Shown here piece by piece: positions 24,304 to 35,327 of a stretch of DNA of 64,000 nucleotides (position 1 is the stretch's first letter; every line of letters starts with the position of its first letter). The notes under the pieces are model-generated. The model saw only the letters and a list, made by a program, of their open reading frames with translations. It made no database searches and had not been told where the DNA came from. The stretch comes from Sebastes aleutianus (taxonomy: Eukaryota; Chordata; Actinopteri; Perciformes; Sebastidae): NCBI GenBank assembly GCA_916700875.1, contig CAKAKS010000180.1, forward strand, positions 62,001 to 126,000. Direction: 5' to 3'. Position numbers and translations under genes: made by a program.

Positions 24304-25244
24304 AGAAAAAAGAGACGGAGAGATGGATAGACGGAGAAATACGAGAGTGCGGATAGAAAGAAAGGAGGAGATGAGTAGAGGAAATAGACAGACGGACGGG
24401 GGGGGGGAAAGGATCATAATGGAGCAACGGCAGAGACAGAGATGGTAGAGAGACAAACAAAGTGTGAGTGATGGTGAAGAGGCATTAAATGAATACCGAA
24501 GGAGGAAGGAAAAGCCGGGGAGTGATTGGGATGAGACGGAGCGAGCTAAGAGAGGAAGACCCGTATTAAGAAGAGAGGAATGGGAAGGAAAGCGAGCTGG
24601 ATAAAGATAAATGGATATAAAAAAGACAGAGGTCACATTCACAACAGAGTCTCAATCTGGTCCCCTCTGTCTGTAAATCTATTCTAAATACTCATCAGCC
24701 ATTGGTCAGGCGGAAGGAAGTGGCGAGCACTGAACCCTGTAACCCTTCATTTCCTCAATGACAAATTCGGGTGTCCTTCGATTTCACTTCCTCTCTGTCT
24801 CACTTACTGCCGGCGCTGTCACATATTCTCATTAGTCACCGTGGCAGCTGAGATGTGTGTGTGTGTAGGTGTGTGTGTGAGTGTGTGTGTGTGTTTGGGG
24901 TTGAGTCAGAGAAGTATAAACAGAGAGGGAGGCTGGGAAAGTGTGAGTGAGACAGAGAGAGGTATTATACATGAGTAAAATGATGCATGAGGACATGGAT
25001 GAGTGCGTAGGGCGTAATGTGGAGTTTGTGTGTTTTGTATGATAGATGATGTGTGTACCGTATGTGTATATCTGAGTCTGTCACTTCATGTACAGCATGT
25101 CTATTTGTTCATGTTTCGGTGTTTGTGAGTGTTTGTTTATATTATATAAGCCTTTATGCTTTGATTTTAGGGGAAAAAAACAACTGTGAGGCTGTACTGA
25201 GCTAAAGGGCTAACGTCAGCATGCGAACTTGCTCAAAATGACAA
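24304..25244. other. GA-rich tract and TG microsatellite, no gene
   Basis: 24300-24560 is strongly purine-rich on the + strand; the 121-codon minus-strand frame (Ser/Leu/Pro-rich) is its translation. An interrupted (TG)n lies at 24854-24894. Confidence 0.55.
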
Positions 25245-25678
25245 TTTTTACAAAGTATGGTTTGTATGATATCTTATGAAAACGTTTTCCTACGAATGTT
25301 CAGCAACACATGATGTCAATTCCGCTCTTCAAATGCGTACAGTCTTCCGTCATCACAGGAAACAACTTGGTCAGGTTTAGGCAACAAAACGATTTAGTTA
25401 AGTTTAGGAAAAGATCGTGGTGTTTGGGTTAAAATAACTACAGAAGTTACGTAATTTAAATACGGAAGTTACATAACAAATACATCAACGTTGACTTCTG
25501 GTTTCGCACAGGGTGTTTTTTGACCCACCCATCGACCCCGACTTCCTCCCTACGTGGCGTTTGACTTCCTGGGTCATGATTGTGTGGATTACATACAAAT
25601 TAATTTTGTAGGATATATATACTACTTAGAGTATTTTACTTTCGTAGGTATAGCTACGAATAGTGTATGAGAACAGCC
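25245..25678 (+). repeat. Interspersed repeat (ggtttaggcaacaaaac family)
   Basis: The core ggtcaggtttaggcaacaaa and ttagttaagtttaggaaaag matches 4860-4915 and the inverted copy near 59225-59268. It starts near ttcctacgaatgttcagc and ends near ttcgtaggtatagctacgaat, so cctacgaa/ttcgtagg may be inverted ends. Confidence 0.55.
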
Positions 25679-25679
25679 T

Positions 25680-25975
25680 GCAATTTTAACATGCCGGTGT
25701 TAAGCGGCTTTAATTGTTTACTATGTTCACCGTCTTAGTTTAGCATACAGTAGAATCTACAGCCTTGCTAGCGGCTCTGTGAGGCTGTAGGCACAACAGA
25801 GCTTTGAGCTAAATGCTTATGCCAGCAAGTAAAAAATTTCAGAGATTGTTGTGTTGTAGCATTGCATTTTGTATATTGTATGTACAGGGAAAAAAATATC
25901 TAAGTTTAGTGTGTTAGCATGCTAACATTAGCTTCTTAGTGCTATGTACAAAGTACAACTGAGGCTGATGGGAAT
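25680..25975 (-). repeat. Fragment of the ggatggattgccatgaaat repeat family
   Basis: Contains gtgttagcatgctaacatt, tctgtgaggctgtaggcac and gagctttgagctaaatgct, the downstream part of the family seen at 10340-10440, here rearranged. A similar block at 38160-38240 supports a dispersed origin. Confidence 0.5.
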
Positions 25976-25982
25976 GTTGTTA

Positions 25983-26170
25983 GTTAGTAATAAAGTTATT
26001 TTGATAATCAATTAATCGGTTTTCAAACAAAAATACCAACCTTTCACCAGTGCCAGCTCCTCCAATGTGACAATTTTCTCAGTCATACATGATAGTAAAC
26101 TAAATATCTTTGGTATTTAGGCTGTTGATTGGACAAAACAAGACATCTGAAGACATCCCTTTAGTCTCTT
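25983..26170 (+). mobile_element. Fragment of the GCTGCAACTAACG repeat family
   Basis: ttttgataatcaattaatcgg followed by catgatagtaaactaaatatct and ggacaaaacaagacatctg matches the left half of the copy at 40337-40622 (gataatcgattaatcggttt, acagtaaactgaatatctt, aaaacaagacatttga). Confidence 0.65.
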
Positions 26171-26307
26171 TGAAATTACTATGGACATTTTTCTCTATTT
26201 TGACATTTTATAAACAGTGTACAGTCTGCTGCCTAGTCTTTCTAGTCACCGTGCCCTCCATTTTTTTTGTCAGTTCCTCCTTTACTCCTCATTTATGACA
26301 AAAAAAT

Positions 26308-26680
26308 ACTTTAAAGATGCTAAATTCCAAATTCAGAGCCTATGGATTGCCTCCACGTGGCTCTCAACATGGCAGCGGCTGAGCCGGCGGGTAGCAGCTA
26401 ACGGTGGTGAACAGCACAAATAGTGCAAACAACGACAACAGTGCTGACAGATCTAACAGTGTTTACCTGAGGGGGAAACCGGAGGGTGGGCGCTATGCTT
26501 CTGCGAAGACGCCGTGGGTCTGGATGGCGTTATCAGCGACATGTGAGCGGTGGCGAGTGGGGCACCCTCACATGTACGTGCGAATGAACCATCTATGTAA
26601 ATAAAGCACAGAGAAACTCGGATTACAACAAATACAGAGGGAGTGTGACTTCATTTGTTTTATAAGCTATCTTATAGCAT
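26308..26680 (+). repeat. Interspersed repeat (ctctcaacatggcagcggctgag family), copy 1
   Basis: Runs tttaaagatgctaaattcc, ctctcaacatggcagcggct, ggagggtgggcgctatgct, ggatggcgttatcagcg, caaagcacagagaaactcgg and gagtgtgacttcatttg. Each block has a counterpart, in order, on the minus strand at 63590-64000. The body is GC-richer than the surroundings. No inverted ends are evident. Short frames inside are not recognisable proteins. Confidence 0.75.
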
Positions 26681-26689
26681 ATATATATA

Positions 26690-29126
26690 AGTGCCATCAA
26701 CATAAAGAAAAACAACGATCATCCAGACTTCCACTCTGATTAAAATCCTTAATTTGAAATATGTAAACAATCATATATTGTGTTTTGAGGGAAAACGGGT
26801 ATTATGGAGTTTCATATTGACTGCCAAACTAGCAGGTTTTCCCCTGATTCCTCTGAAGCATCACAGCATTGACAGCTTACACAGCGACTTGACTGAGTTC
26901 AAACACTCGCATCTGTGCAGATTATGGTACTCCACATCGGAAATCGTGACTGTAAGCAGCTGCCAATCCGGTTGGAGAAGAGACTCATCTACCTCAACAA
27001 AGCCACAATACTGTCCATCAGGAGAAGGGAATCTGGGGACAGACTGGAGTGAGCAGGCAGGGAAAGGGAAAAGCCAGGCGACATCATTTCCCCACCGTTT
27101 CACCGAGAAGGATGAGCTTACATTTTATGTAAAGTTTATTTCTCTTCATAATAGTTTAAACGTGTCAAATAATTCTCCACACTGTCAGGAATGGTCTCGG
27201 GTGGAGAAAGATATTTTTAATTCAATTTCTGTTCTTTTTTTTGGTCTTAAAACAGACACATTTAAAGATATTAACTTTGAAAAATCACCCTCTTGGAAAC
27301 TACCATGTGTAATTTGTCTGTGATTGTAGAATGTAAAAACCAGGGTCCAGTTTTAAACTTGCAGTATTTGGAGCTTATGGTGAAAGAGGCTTATGTTGCC
27401 CTTATAACTGATATAACTCTTGTATTTTTCTTTCAATACATCAATACTGAGAGTAAGACAGCTGTGTCAGTCTAGAATGAACCAAAAAAACAAAGTTTTT
27501 AGTAGAATTTTGATTATTATTATAGCTCCTGAAGACAAATCATGCTTTCAATCATGAAGATAATCTCATAATTGTGCATTTATATTGCAGACAATGATTT
27601 TTATTTTTTCAATTTTGCCTGTACTTAATATGTAAGAACTGTTTTTGGTATTCTGAATGGATGATTATAATTCATTAAGCAATATATTTTATGTAGAAAT
27701 CCTAAATATATTCAGTATTATGGTTATTATAGGCAGGCAATTACAATCGGTCACTTCCTGTTTTGCCGTTTTTCAAGACCGCTAATTTTGGGTTATAGAT
27801 GTGGTTTGCTGGATTTGACTTGCGATATTATGAAACGAAATTTTGCTTCTCCTTGTCGTTAACATGTTGTTTACTTTACCCCCGTTTGGCATGGAAATCA
27901 GCTGCTCAGCGGTCAAATGTTAAGGTAATATTAATAACTTTGTTGTAACGTTAACGCTACTAAACGTTAACTTCGACAAACAACATTGACAACACGGTCT
28001 CAGTGTCGTCAATGGTACCTGCGACCTTGGTGGTAACGTTAAAATAATTATGTGAAATAAAAGGAAAAAAGGACATGTATCTCCATCTGCATATTATTTT
28101 AAGCTTCTTTGTAGTATAAAATACAAATGCTTTCATTCAGGCATTTAGAAATTCTGGTCAAAAAGCAGGTTCACACCTTTTAATTGCGTACATAGCCAGG
28201 AAAGTTGAGTCCTTGGCCCCAAGCACTCTATCTCCTGATGGGCACCACAGCAAGCATTTTAACACACACTGTGCATACAAGATCAACAAGTCTGAATTGA
28301 TATAGCAGTTATTTTAGTTTCATAAAAAAACTGGACTAAAGTGGTGGACAGCACCTTCCTGTCTGTTCGCTGTACAATGAGAACATCACACTATTTCCAC
28401 TCCATAGGTCATTTTAGCATGCTTGTATAAAAGGAGGACAGTCTCCATAAGATCCTGGGGGAAAAAAACTAAAACTCTCAGCTGGATCCCGTCCTTAAAA
28501 TGGGCTGAAAAGTTAAAGAGCCCCTTATGACAAAGAACCGTTTTTTACTCTCTGACACACACTCACACAATTTCTCCTCCATTTCTGTGATAATGTGACA
28601 GCTGAGGTCGGCGATAAAGGGGAAGCAGAGGGGAGATAACTTTGAGAGGACGGCAGAGAGACTGTACAGTACATGGGCATGTGTGTGGGAGAAAGAGCAG
28701 TACTGCTGTATGTGTGTTCTATGTGCGCGTCAAATTAATGTTCTACTGTAAGAAACCTCATTGTTGTAGTTCACTGCAGTGGTAAGGTCAGTCAAGTCAT
28801 TAGCTAACCAGGGCACATCCCTTCGGTTAGGTTAGGTATCCCAGCTGTGTATTTTAGGTGGAAGCTAAACACTAGAATAACCTAATTTTTTCTCGTATCA
28901 GATAAAGCTTTTGGTGTGTTGCCTTATTAGTAATAGTGACAGGAAATATGACATCTGGCCAGATTAGGACTGGGAATACCACATCACCACATTACATCAC
29001 ATCGTGTATGTTTAAAAATCTGTAACAAAAAAAGTGTATTGCTACATTTGCATTTCAAGGTTTTCGTTATTGCGAAGGCGGGATATTAATAGATCTTTAA
29101 GAGAGAAACCTTAGAGAGACTTTCAT
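26690..29126. other. Non-coding stretch, longest open frame in the window but no domain
   Basis: The + frame at 26754-27323 is 189 codons, yet its composition (Ser-rich, no hydrophobic core pattern) and lack of any recognisable motif argue against a gene, and an 80-codon minus frame overlaps it. I see no splice-site-bounded exon that I can defend. The rest, to 29126, holds nothing I can name. Confidence 0.45.
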
Positions 29127-29127
29127 G

Positions 29128-30270
29128 CGTACTTGCCCACCCTTCAGATTTTCCCGGGAGACTTTTTCATTGCGCTCTCTCGTTTTCCTCCCAGGGTGAC
29201 AATTCTCCCGTATTTCTCCCAATTCATGACAAATGTTCACCCCTTTTTTCCCTTTTCGTTATCTTAACCCGTTTCTGGCACTGTACAGCGTGTATAAAAC
29301 CTACTGTTTCCACTCGGACAGCAATACAGCTAGGGATATTTTGAAAAAATATCTAATTGTGGTTATTATTTTTTCATTTTTTTTTTTTTTTATATGTTTA
29401 TTGGTTTTTCTTATTTTCACAAACACAATAAGAATAAAAAAAACAACAACAACAAAACAAACACTGGTAAAGCTCAGATAAAAAAAAATAAAATGTATAT
29501 AGGAGGTCAAAGGAAATAGTCCATAGTGCGATTGTGGTTATTTTGACTATTACAATTGCAATATGATTTGCGATATTAGAAGGAACGGTAATTTGTACCT
29601 CAATATTCTCATTTTCATTGAAAAAAAATATTAAAGTTATTATGTTGATTTTTGCGGAGATCTGTGCCAAACAAAGATGTTTTCTTGAGTCTGTAGAATA
29701 TTATATGTAGGCCAGGTTATCTCTGCAGCACCACAATATTTCATTTAAAATGGTATTTTGAGACATATTTTGCCTTCAACAAATATAGTGCCTCCTGCGA
29801 TTTGAACTTTGCAGTAGGCCACATTGCGATGTTGATAGAATTTTGATTAATTATGCAACCCTAAATACAGCTACACCAAATGTTCTTTCCTGGCGGAAGA
29901 AAGCTGCTCACAACCTCGCGACACAACATAGTTTGACTTGTGCTCGCACATCACAGAGCCCAAAGTCGATGCAGGGAAAAGCTGTCGTTTGTGTGGTGCA
30001 AGCCATTGGAAATAAATTAGTTTATGCCAGAGATTCAAGCAAGTTCATGCCAGAGGGGAGAATTCTTCTGTATTCTTTCCTGACAGCAAGTATTTAACAT
30101 AAAAATGCTGTTACAGTGTACTTATCATTTTGATATTTTCATTCTTTAAAAATCACCAGAACGCCAGAAACGAATGTCTCTGAAACAGAGACTACAGGGA
30201 CGACCTCCAGACCGCCCCCTTTAGTTTTGAAATCCTCAATATTTTGGGTGGTCTCAAGGTTGGCATGTAT
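29128..30270. mobile_element. hAT-like element with tcccgggag subterminal motifs, split by an insertion
   Basis: The left end gtacttgcccacccttcag with ttttcccgggagact and gacaattctcccgtatttctccc matches a teleost hAT family (cttgccaaccctcccgattttcccgggag from memory). The right end ggtggtctcaaggttggcatgta is its inverted partner. A second element occupies 29331-29863. No intact transposase remains. The right remnant has an 84-codon frame of no recognised type. Confidence 0.6.
29331..29863 (-). mobile_element. hAT-like non-autonomous element, perfect TSD aatacagc, nested
   Basis: The element reads tagggatattttgaaaaa on the left and ttgattaattatgcaaccct plus a on the right. The 8-bp direct repeat aatacagc at 29323-29330 and 29864-29871 is perfect. 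Length is 533 bp. The inverted order reads TAGGGTTGCATAATTAATC, a frequent hAT-like end in fish. An imperfect poly-T/poly-A inverted pair lies inside at about 29370-29490. There is no transposase. Confidence 0.88.
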
Positions 30271-32449
30271 GCTTTCAGGTAATGTGTTTTATTATGTGAT
30301 CAGACAGCAAAGTAATGAACAGCTGTTTTTATTTCCTTACTTTATAAGGGAGTCAGGAGTGGTGGGGCACATTTACAACCTCCAGTAAACAATGTCCTGA
30401 TGGAAACCGTGCATTAAACCCTCACTAATAAGGGTTTTCAGTAAAACTTTCATAAAGTTAGATAGAATCAGGCACTTATCTAAGCCCCCAACAATGTCTT
30501 TTTAATGACGTTTCACCCATTAAACTTCAAAGACGCCTTGAAAAAGAGTTTTTACTGACTTGTACGGTTTTTGTAAGAACCTAAATTCCCTCTTCTGTCT
30601 TTTGAGTGCGTCCCACAGCTCCCCTTTCTCATCTTTCCTCCCTCTCTACCTGTCTCTTGCCTTGTCAGTCACCTTTTATCTCACTGCCTGTGTCAATCTA
30701 CTCCATCTCTGTTCTCACATCCTGGTCCACTCGTCGTCCTCTTCTCGTCTCCTTTCTCACTCTCAGCCATCCTGCACTTTTATCTCCGTCCCCACTCTTG
30801 TCTTGCCCTCTACCTTTTATACGTGATCCTACCTCTCCGTGTCTTAGTTTAGGTGATGAGTTCAATAAACCAGTAGACATGGGGGGGTGTTTTTCCAAGT
30901 TCACAAACCCTGATCCAGCGTTTTAGCAAGCTGCATGGTTTTAATTCCTTTTGAGTAAGTGTCTCTTCCTGTTCCAGCTCTCTGCCTCTCTACTTCTGTG
31001 CTTCATGGTGTAAAGAAGTGCAACTTAGGTCCATTACATACTCCATGCAAGAAAGAACTGTAGCGTTTAAATGCATCAGAGAACAGAGAGCGTAAGAGAA
31101 AAAGAAAATGGCAAGAAGGAAAAAAGAGAGGTGGTGGGGATTACAAGGCAGAGTCAGAGAGAGAAGGACAAAGGGAGGAGGGACGGACACCTGAGGGAAG
31201 GAGAGGAAGAGATGGAGCAACTTAGAAAGACAGACAAATCATTATATTCATACCCTGGCCGTGAGGTATAGACGGTAAACGGAGGTAGTGAAGGTGAAAT
31301 TGTAACTGAGGGTGATACAAAATTCAATTATCTCTCTTAGTTCAGTTCATTATCTTGGCTCAGGTGATCTAACGTTCCCATTATGTTGTCGTTGGAAAAC
31401 GGTGCCACTCTGTTGGCTTCATCTCTTTCTCTTGTGTCTTTTTTTTTGTGTGTAGTTCTCGCCTGACAGATTATTGGACATCAAAAGAAAAAGACAAGAG
31501 TTTGGTCAAAACGCCAGCTATCTGCACCTGCTGATGAAGATCAAGTAATATGATGATGATGATGATGAAAGCTCCATATCGGCTAATAAATAGACTTTTT
31601 GATGAGATTTTGTACATATTTGCGAAGACCTTAAAGCGCCCCGAAAAAGTTGAAAATGTATAAACATCTGCTTGAACACCTGCTGAGAAAGATCGTTTGA
31701 TATTATCCAGAGCTCCAAAACAGCTACTAAATGAATCTTGTGGCAAGTTTTCTCCAATTCCAAACATAATATGTGTTTCTTATGTGTATTAACAGTCTTT
31801 CCTGTTTCTATTGAGCTGGCTGCAGCTTTCTCAATCACACATCTGTTTGTCTTTTTAGGATTTAGGAATGCTAATATCGACCCGTCAGTTGAGTCAGTTG
31901 CCTGTACCGCACTAGGGCTTATTAGCAAAATGCGAACATGCTTTTCATTATCCAGGCAAAACCAAAATGAACCCCTGTTCCTCTTTCAGCTCTCTGCTTC
32001 TCATTCAATCTGGAAGTCTTAACTGTTGACCACTGGGCAGCTCCACTGGGGCAGCTGGAGTGCTTTGCTCTAGTGGATCTCAATTGTTCTTGTTGAAGAA
32101 AGTCCATGTCCTCTCCAGCTCTTAGTTTTTAAGTGGTGACTTTATGATGACTGAGGCCTAAAAAGGAACCCACTATTAGGGCAGCACGATATATTGTTTC
32201 AGCATTGACATTGTGATGTGTGCATGCACTATAGTGACATCGTAGGACGTGCGAGGTCAGCAAATTAACTCAAACATGTAGGCTGCTATTTTTTTTGCTG
32301 CTTGATACAAAAGGAAAACTCCTACAGTTCTTATTTTCCATGACCCCAGTGTTTCCCATTAATTAGGCTACCTACAGTCGAGGAAGGCCCGCCGCAATTT
32401 CAAAATGAACCGTAAGTATTTTTACACTTCAACGGATGTGGGGATTCAG
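30271..32449. other. Non-coding stretch with CT-rich and GA-rich tracts
   Basis: About 30600-30800 is CT-rich, and 31070-31220 is GA-rich on the + strand. A short (GAT)n occurs at 31549-31568. Frames of 90-136 codons at 31470-32020 overlap on opposite strands and contain no motif I recognise. Confidence 0.5.
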
Positions 32450-32765
32450 GGACGGCCGCTCGGTGTTGGAGGATCCCCTCGTGGGACATCTCCCTGATGC
32501 TGGTTTGGCCTAAACGGGCGCATTTCCTCCACAGCAGTGCGCCGCAACCGGCTCGAGGTCGGCTTGAAAAGGCCAGGGGTGAGACTGGTTCGCGGCTGTG
32601 GTCGTGAGTGTTACAGCACCCCTCGCTCTGGGCCTCACCGCGTCCCGGAGCCGTGGACTTGCACGCTGTGCGCTCTCTCCCTGCGGGTAGGGACGGGGCT
32701 CAACCGGGGCGGACTGTCTGCGGCAATGTCAGTAACTCACCTGACCCCGACCTGAAACACGGATC
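32450..32765 (+). pseudogene. 28S rRNA fragment (D2 region), sense strand
   Basis: Recalled vertebrate 28S rRNA segments appear in order: ggccgctcggtgttgga, gatcccctcg, gggcgcatttcctccacag, gtgcgccgcaaccggctcg, cggcttgaaaaggcc, gtgagtgttacagcacccc, gtcccggagccgtggac, ggactgtc, then aatgtcagtaactcacctgacc and ctgaaacacgga. The variable loop between ggactgtc and the aatgtc block is missing relative to the gene, and several conserved bases are changed, so this is a non-functional copy. It is followed directly by a LINE fragment in the same orientation. Confidence 0.8.
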
Positions 32766-32825
32766 CTGTCTCGATTGATTGTGGGTGTGACTTTTTTGCC
32801 GTGTTACCATTCACTTTACCGCACC

Positions 32826-33121
32826 GTTGTGGCGAAAAGAGAGCTGAGCCGGAAGGCAAAGCTCTCGATCTACCGGTCAATCTTCGTTCCTACTCTCACC
32901 TATGGTCATGAGGGCTGGGTCATGACCGAAAGAACTAGATCGCGGGTACGAGCGGCCGAAATGGGTTTCCTCAGGAGGGTGGCTGGCGTCTCCCTTAGAG
33001 AAAGGGTGAGAAGCTCAGTCATCCGTGAGGGACTCGGAGTAGAGCCACTGCTCCTTTGCGTCGAAAGGAGCCAGCTGAGGTGGTTCGGGCATCTAGTACG
33101 GATGCCCCCTGGGCGCCTCCC
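32826..33121 (+). pseudogene. LINE reverse transcriptase C-terminal fragment (non-LTR)
   Basis: The frame of 32775-33206 encodes TVVAKRELSRKAKLSIYRSI, then PTLTYGHEGWVMTERTRSRV, AAEMGFLRRVAGVSLRERVR, GLGVEPLLLCVERSQLRWFG and HLVRMPPGRLP. This is the region after the reverse transcriptase catalytic blocks in the RTE/Rex-like non-LTR elements common in fish, where TYGxExW, FLRRxxG and RWFGHxxRM are typical. The frame is intact over about 98 codons, so it is fairly young, but the rest of the ORF and its 3' tail are missing: after GRLP it runs into unrelated AT-rich sequence. Clade assignment is tentative. Confidence 0.85.
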
Positions 33122-33286
33122 TAAAATTCACCATATTGACACATTTAACTCTCTAGCATTTAAAATATACAGCATTTTCTTCATATCGCAATATATATTG
33201 CAGTAAAACAAAAATAAATGTCCTATATGGTGCCTACCCCCTATCTCTATGGACAAAAAAACAGGGATATAATTAATTATATAGAG

Positions 33287-33440
33287 TGCAGCAGGCTCAA
33301 AGACTTGAAAACCACCAGACCCCAGGATTGCTTGAGGACACTTCAGCACGGCGAATAACTTCTATTAACTGAGCTTGAACCCAAGCCTTCCAGTTAAAGA
33401 TCAATCTCTTTCCCTTACTAGGCCACACCACTGCCACAAC
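33287..33440 (-). repeat. tRNA-derived SINE (V-SINE-like)
   Basis: The minus strand reads ggcagtggtgtggcctagtaaggg (A-box-like), then ggaaggcttgggttcaagctc (B-box-like), then gtgctgaagtgtcctcaagcaa, the SINE core. The tail is cut short. A box and B box are about 40-45 bases apart as in a tRNA-derived promoter, but substitutions suggest it is inactive. Confidence 0.65.
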
Positions 33441-34782
33441 GCGGAAATCCTTTTTTTACGAGTATAATTTCATAAAATAACACCTCCATTACTTCGGTTG
33501 TCTCCCTCTATAATGAAGTTATTGTTGTATGAGTGAGAGAGGCCCAGTCCAACTACGCTGCAAGGTCAGTGCTTATTGATTTACCATTCATCTGTTGTTG
33601 AGGTCATTACCGGCATGGTAGCTGTGATGATAATCTTGATTATGGATGGATAGTTCCGAGTGGTGTTATGAAGGAAGGGAGAACAGGAAGAGGGAGGAAA
33701 AGGAAAGTGTGAATGTGAGGAGTAGAGAAACAATGAGAGGAGGCAGATAAGGAGAAAAGAAAAAAAAACATGAATGAATGCATGAGTTAATTTAAGAAAT
33801 TCTCAAGCCAATATTTTCCTTTGACATTCGGCAAAGTCATGGGAGGAAATTGAAAGAAGCCAAAGGAATGACTAATAAAGAAAAAAAGAGAAAACACAGC
33901 AAAAAGGAAAGGAGGAAAAGGTTGTTTTTTTTAATGTTGAACTTTGTTAAAAGAAATATTCTTTCACACATACATGAATATTAGACTTGATGGTTTGAGA
34001 CACACAGAGAAACAATGCCTCATATTCTCCCTTTGATAAAATATCTATTTCCATCTCTGGTCATTTCCATTTCTGACCAAGTTTGTTCACCAAACACCAT
34101 AATTGAAAACTAATTAATTGATATGGGGGAAAAAAAACAAAACTAATGAAATATTTCTGCTGTCTGAATTGTCTCTATCCAGCAGTGAAGTTCTCCAGGG
34201 TCTCCTCTCTCTATCAGCGCCGGATGCTTTTCAATTAGTACCTCTATTAAAATGCCTCCGAGCAATTAATGAGCTTGTTAGATTTAGTAATCATATAATC
34301 AGCGCATGGATAAGATATCAGACTTTGAATTTCAACTAGGACACATCTGACAAACAAATCAACAGCTGAGGTCATTAGAGTAAGGTGTCGACGTGGAAGA
34401 CTGAGCATCCCGGGGAGCTTATGAAAGCAGGACGGTTAGTTTAATGAGTTGGTTGAAAACATTATTTCATTCTAACATAACCTTGTTTGACTAGCTTACA
34501 TACTTAGAGGTTAGATTTATGCTTTATTATTTCTATTTTAAACAGTATGTTCAATTGTAACATTACAAGAGAACTGGCTTTCAGGACGAGAACTAACCAA
34601 AATGTTGTCTTGGATATCAAGTTTGTCCGGGTGTAAATTGGGGTTAGTGATACACAGTTGATGTATTATCATGAAATTGGGCTTTTTTTCTCCTCTGCCT
34701 TGGAAGAAACATCGTATTTCTCTGAGTAATAAGCTAGTTAGCTGGACATGCTAACATTTCCAGCTTAAAACAGATAAACCTC
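33441..34782. other. Non-coding stretch, no recognised gene
   Basis: GA-rich at 33655-33780. The segment 34170-34340 is a candidate conserved element (see findings). Nothing else was identified. Confidence 0.45.
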
Positions 34783-35327
34783 AGACTGTATATAAAGATG
34801 GACAACATGACAGCTCCCTAAAAGTGAAGCCAAAATATCTTGATTGCCCCCTGGTGGCTGGCTGCAGTACAGGTCATAAAGCCCGCCCCCTCCATGTTAG
34901 CGGATGGGACATGGGCCAAACTAAAAAGTCAAAGTCAAATACATTTTTCCCAAACACGATTTCTGTTATTTTAGGAAGTTCTTATCTCGCTGATTTATGT
35001 TCAAGTGTTAATTTCTCTGATAAGTTTGGTTTTAATTAGTTATTTGATGTTGTTAAAAGGGGGTGTGGCGTCATGATTGACAGCTGTGATTCCATCTTGC
35101 TAGCATGATGCGGCAGTGCTTGGCTTGCGATTGGTTTGGGCCGCATGGGCGGGACCTCGATGCTGCGGCTCCATCGCCCGATCACTACTGCGCAGACTCT
35201 GGCTCCAAATGCCATCAACAATAGTGCAAGATGGCAGCGCCAGTATCCGGGATGTTTTGACTTCACTTCTGTACAGTGGGAGGAAGTGGAGACGCGTCAT
35301 CCATCTATATATATATATATACAGTCT
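34783..35327. mobile_element. Inverted-repeat element (AGACTGTATATAAAGATGGA ends)
   Basis: Left arm agactgtatataaagatgga; the right arm is its inverse, catccatctatatatatatatatacagtct, in which the TA step has expanded. Inside are ccccctggtggctggctgcag, ggcgtcatgattgacagct, gcgcagactctggctccaaa and gaggaagtggagacgcgtcatc, wording shared with a frequent teleost repeat I recall. Short overlapping frames at 35036-35342 on both strands are not genes. No target duplication was seen. Confidence 0.65.

Noticed and set aside
24277..24642. 121-codon Ser/Leu/Pro-rich minus frame
   Set aside because: It lies over a GA-rich tract; base bias removes stop codons on the CT strand. The frames at 18032-18415 and 30560-30926 over CT-rich tracts are rejected for the same reason.
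26754..27323. Longest open frame (189 codons, + strand)
   Set aside because: No recognisable domain, no coding-like composition, an overlapping open frame on the other strand, and the sequence is AT-rich near its 3' part. A frame this long can arise by chance in 64 kb. A protein search with transcript evidence would decide.
32450..32765. Functional rRNA gene
   Set aside because: Only the D2 region is present, with an internal deletion and substitutions at conserved positions, joined to a LINE. It is a pseudogene fragment.
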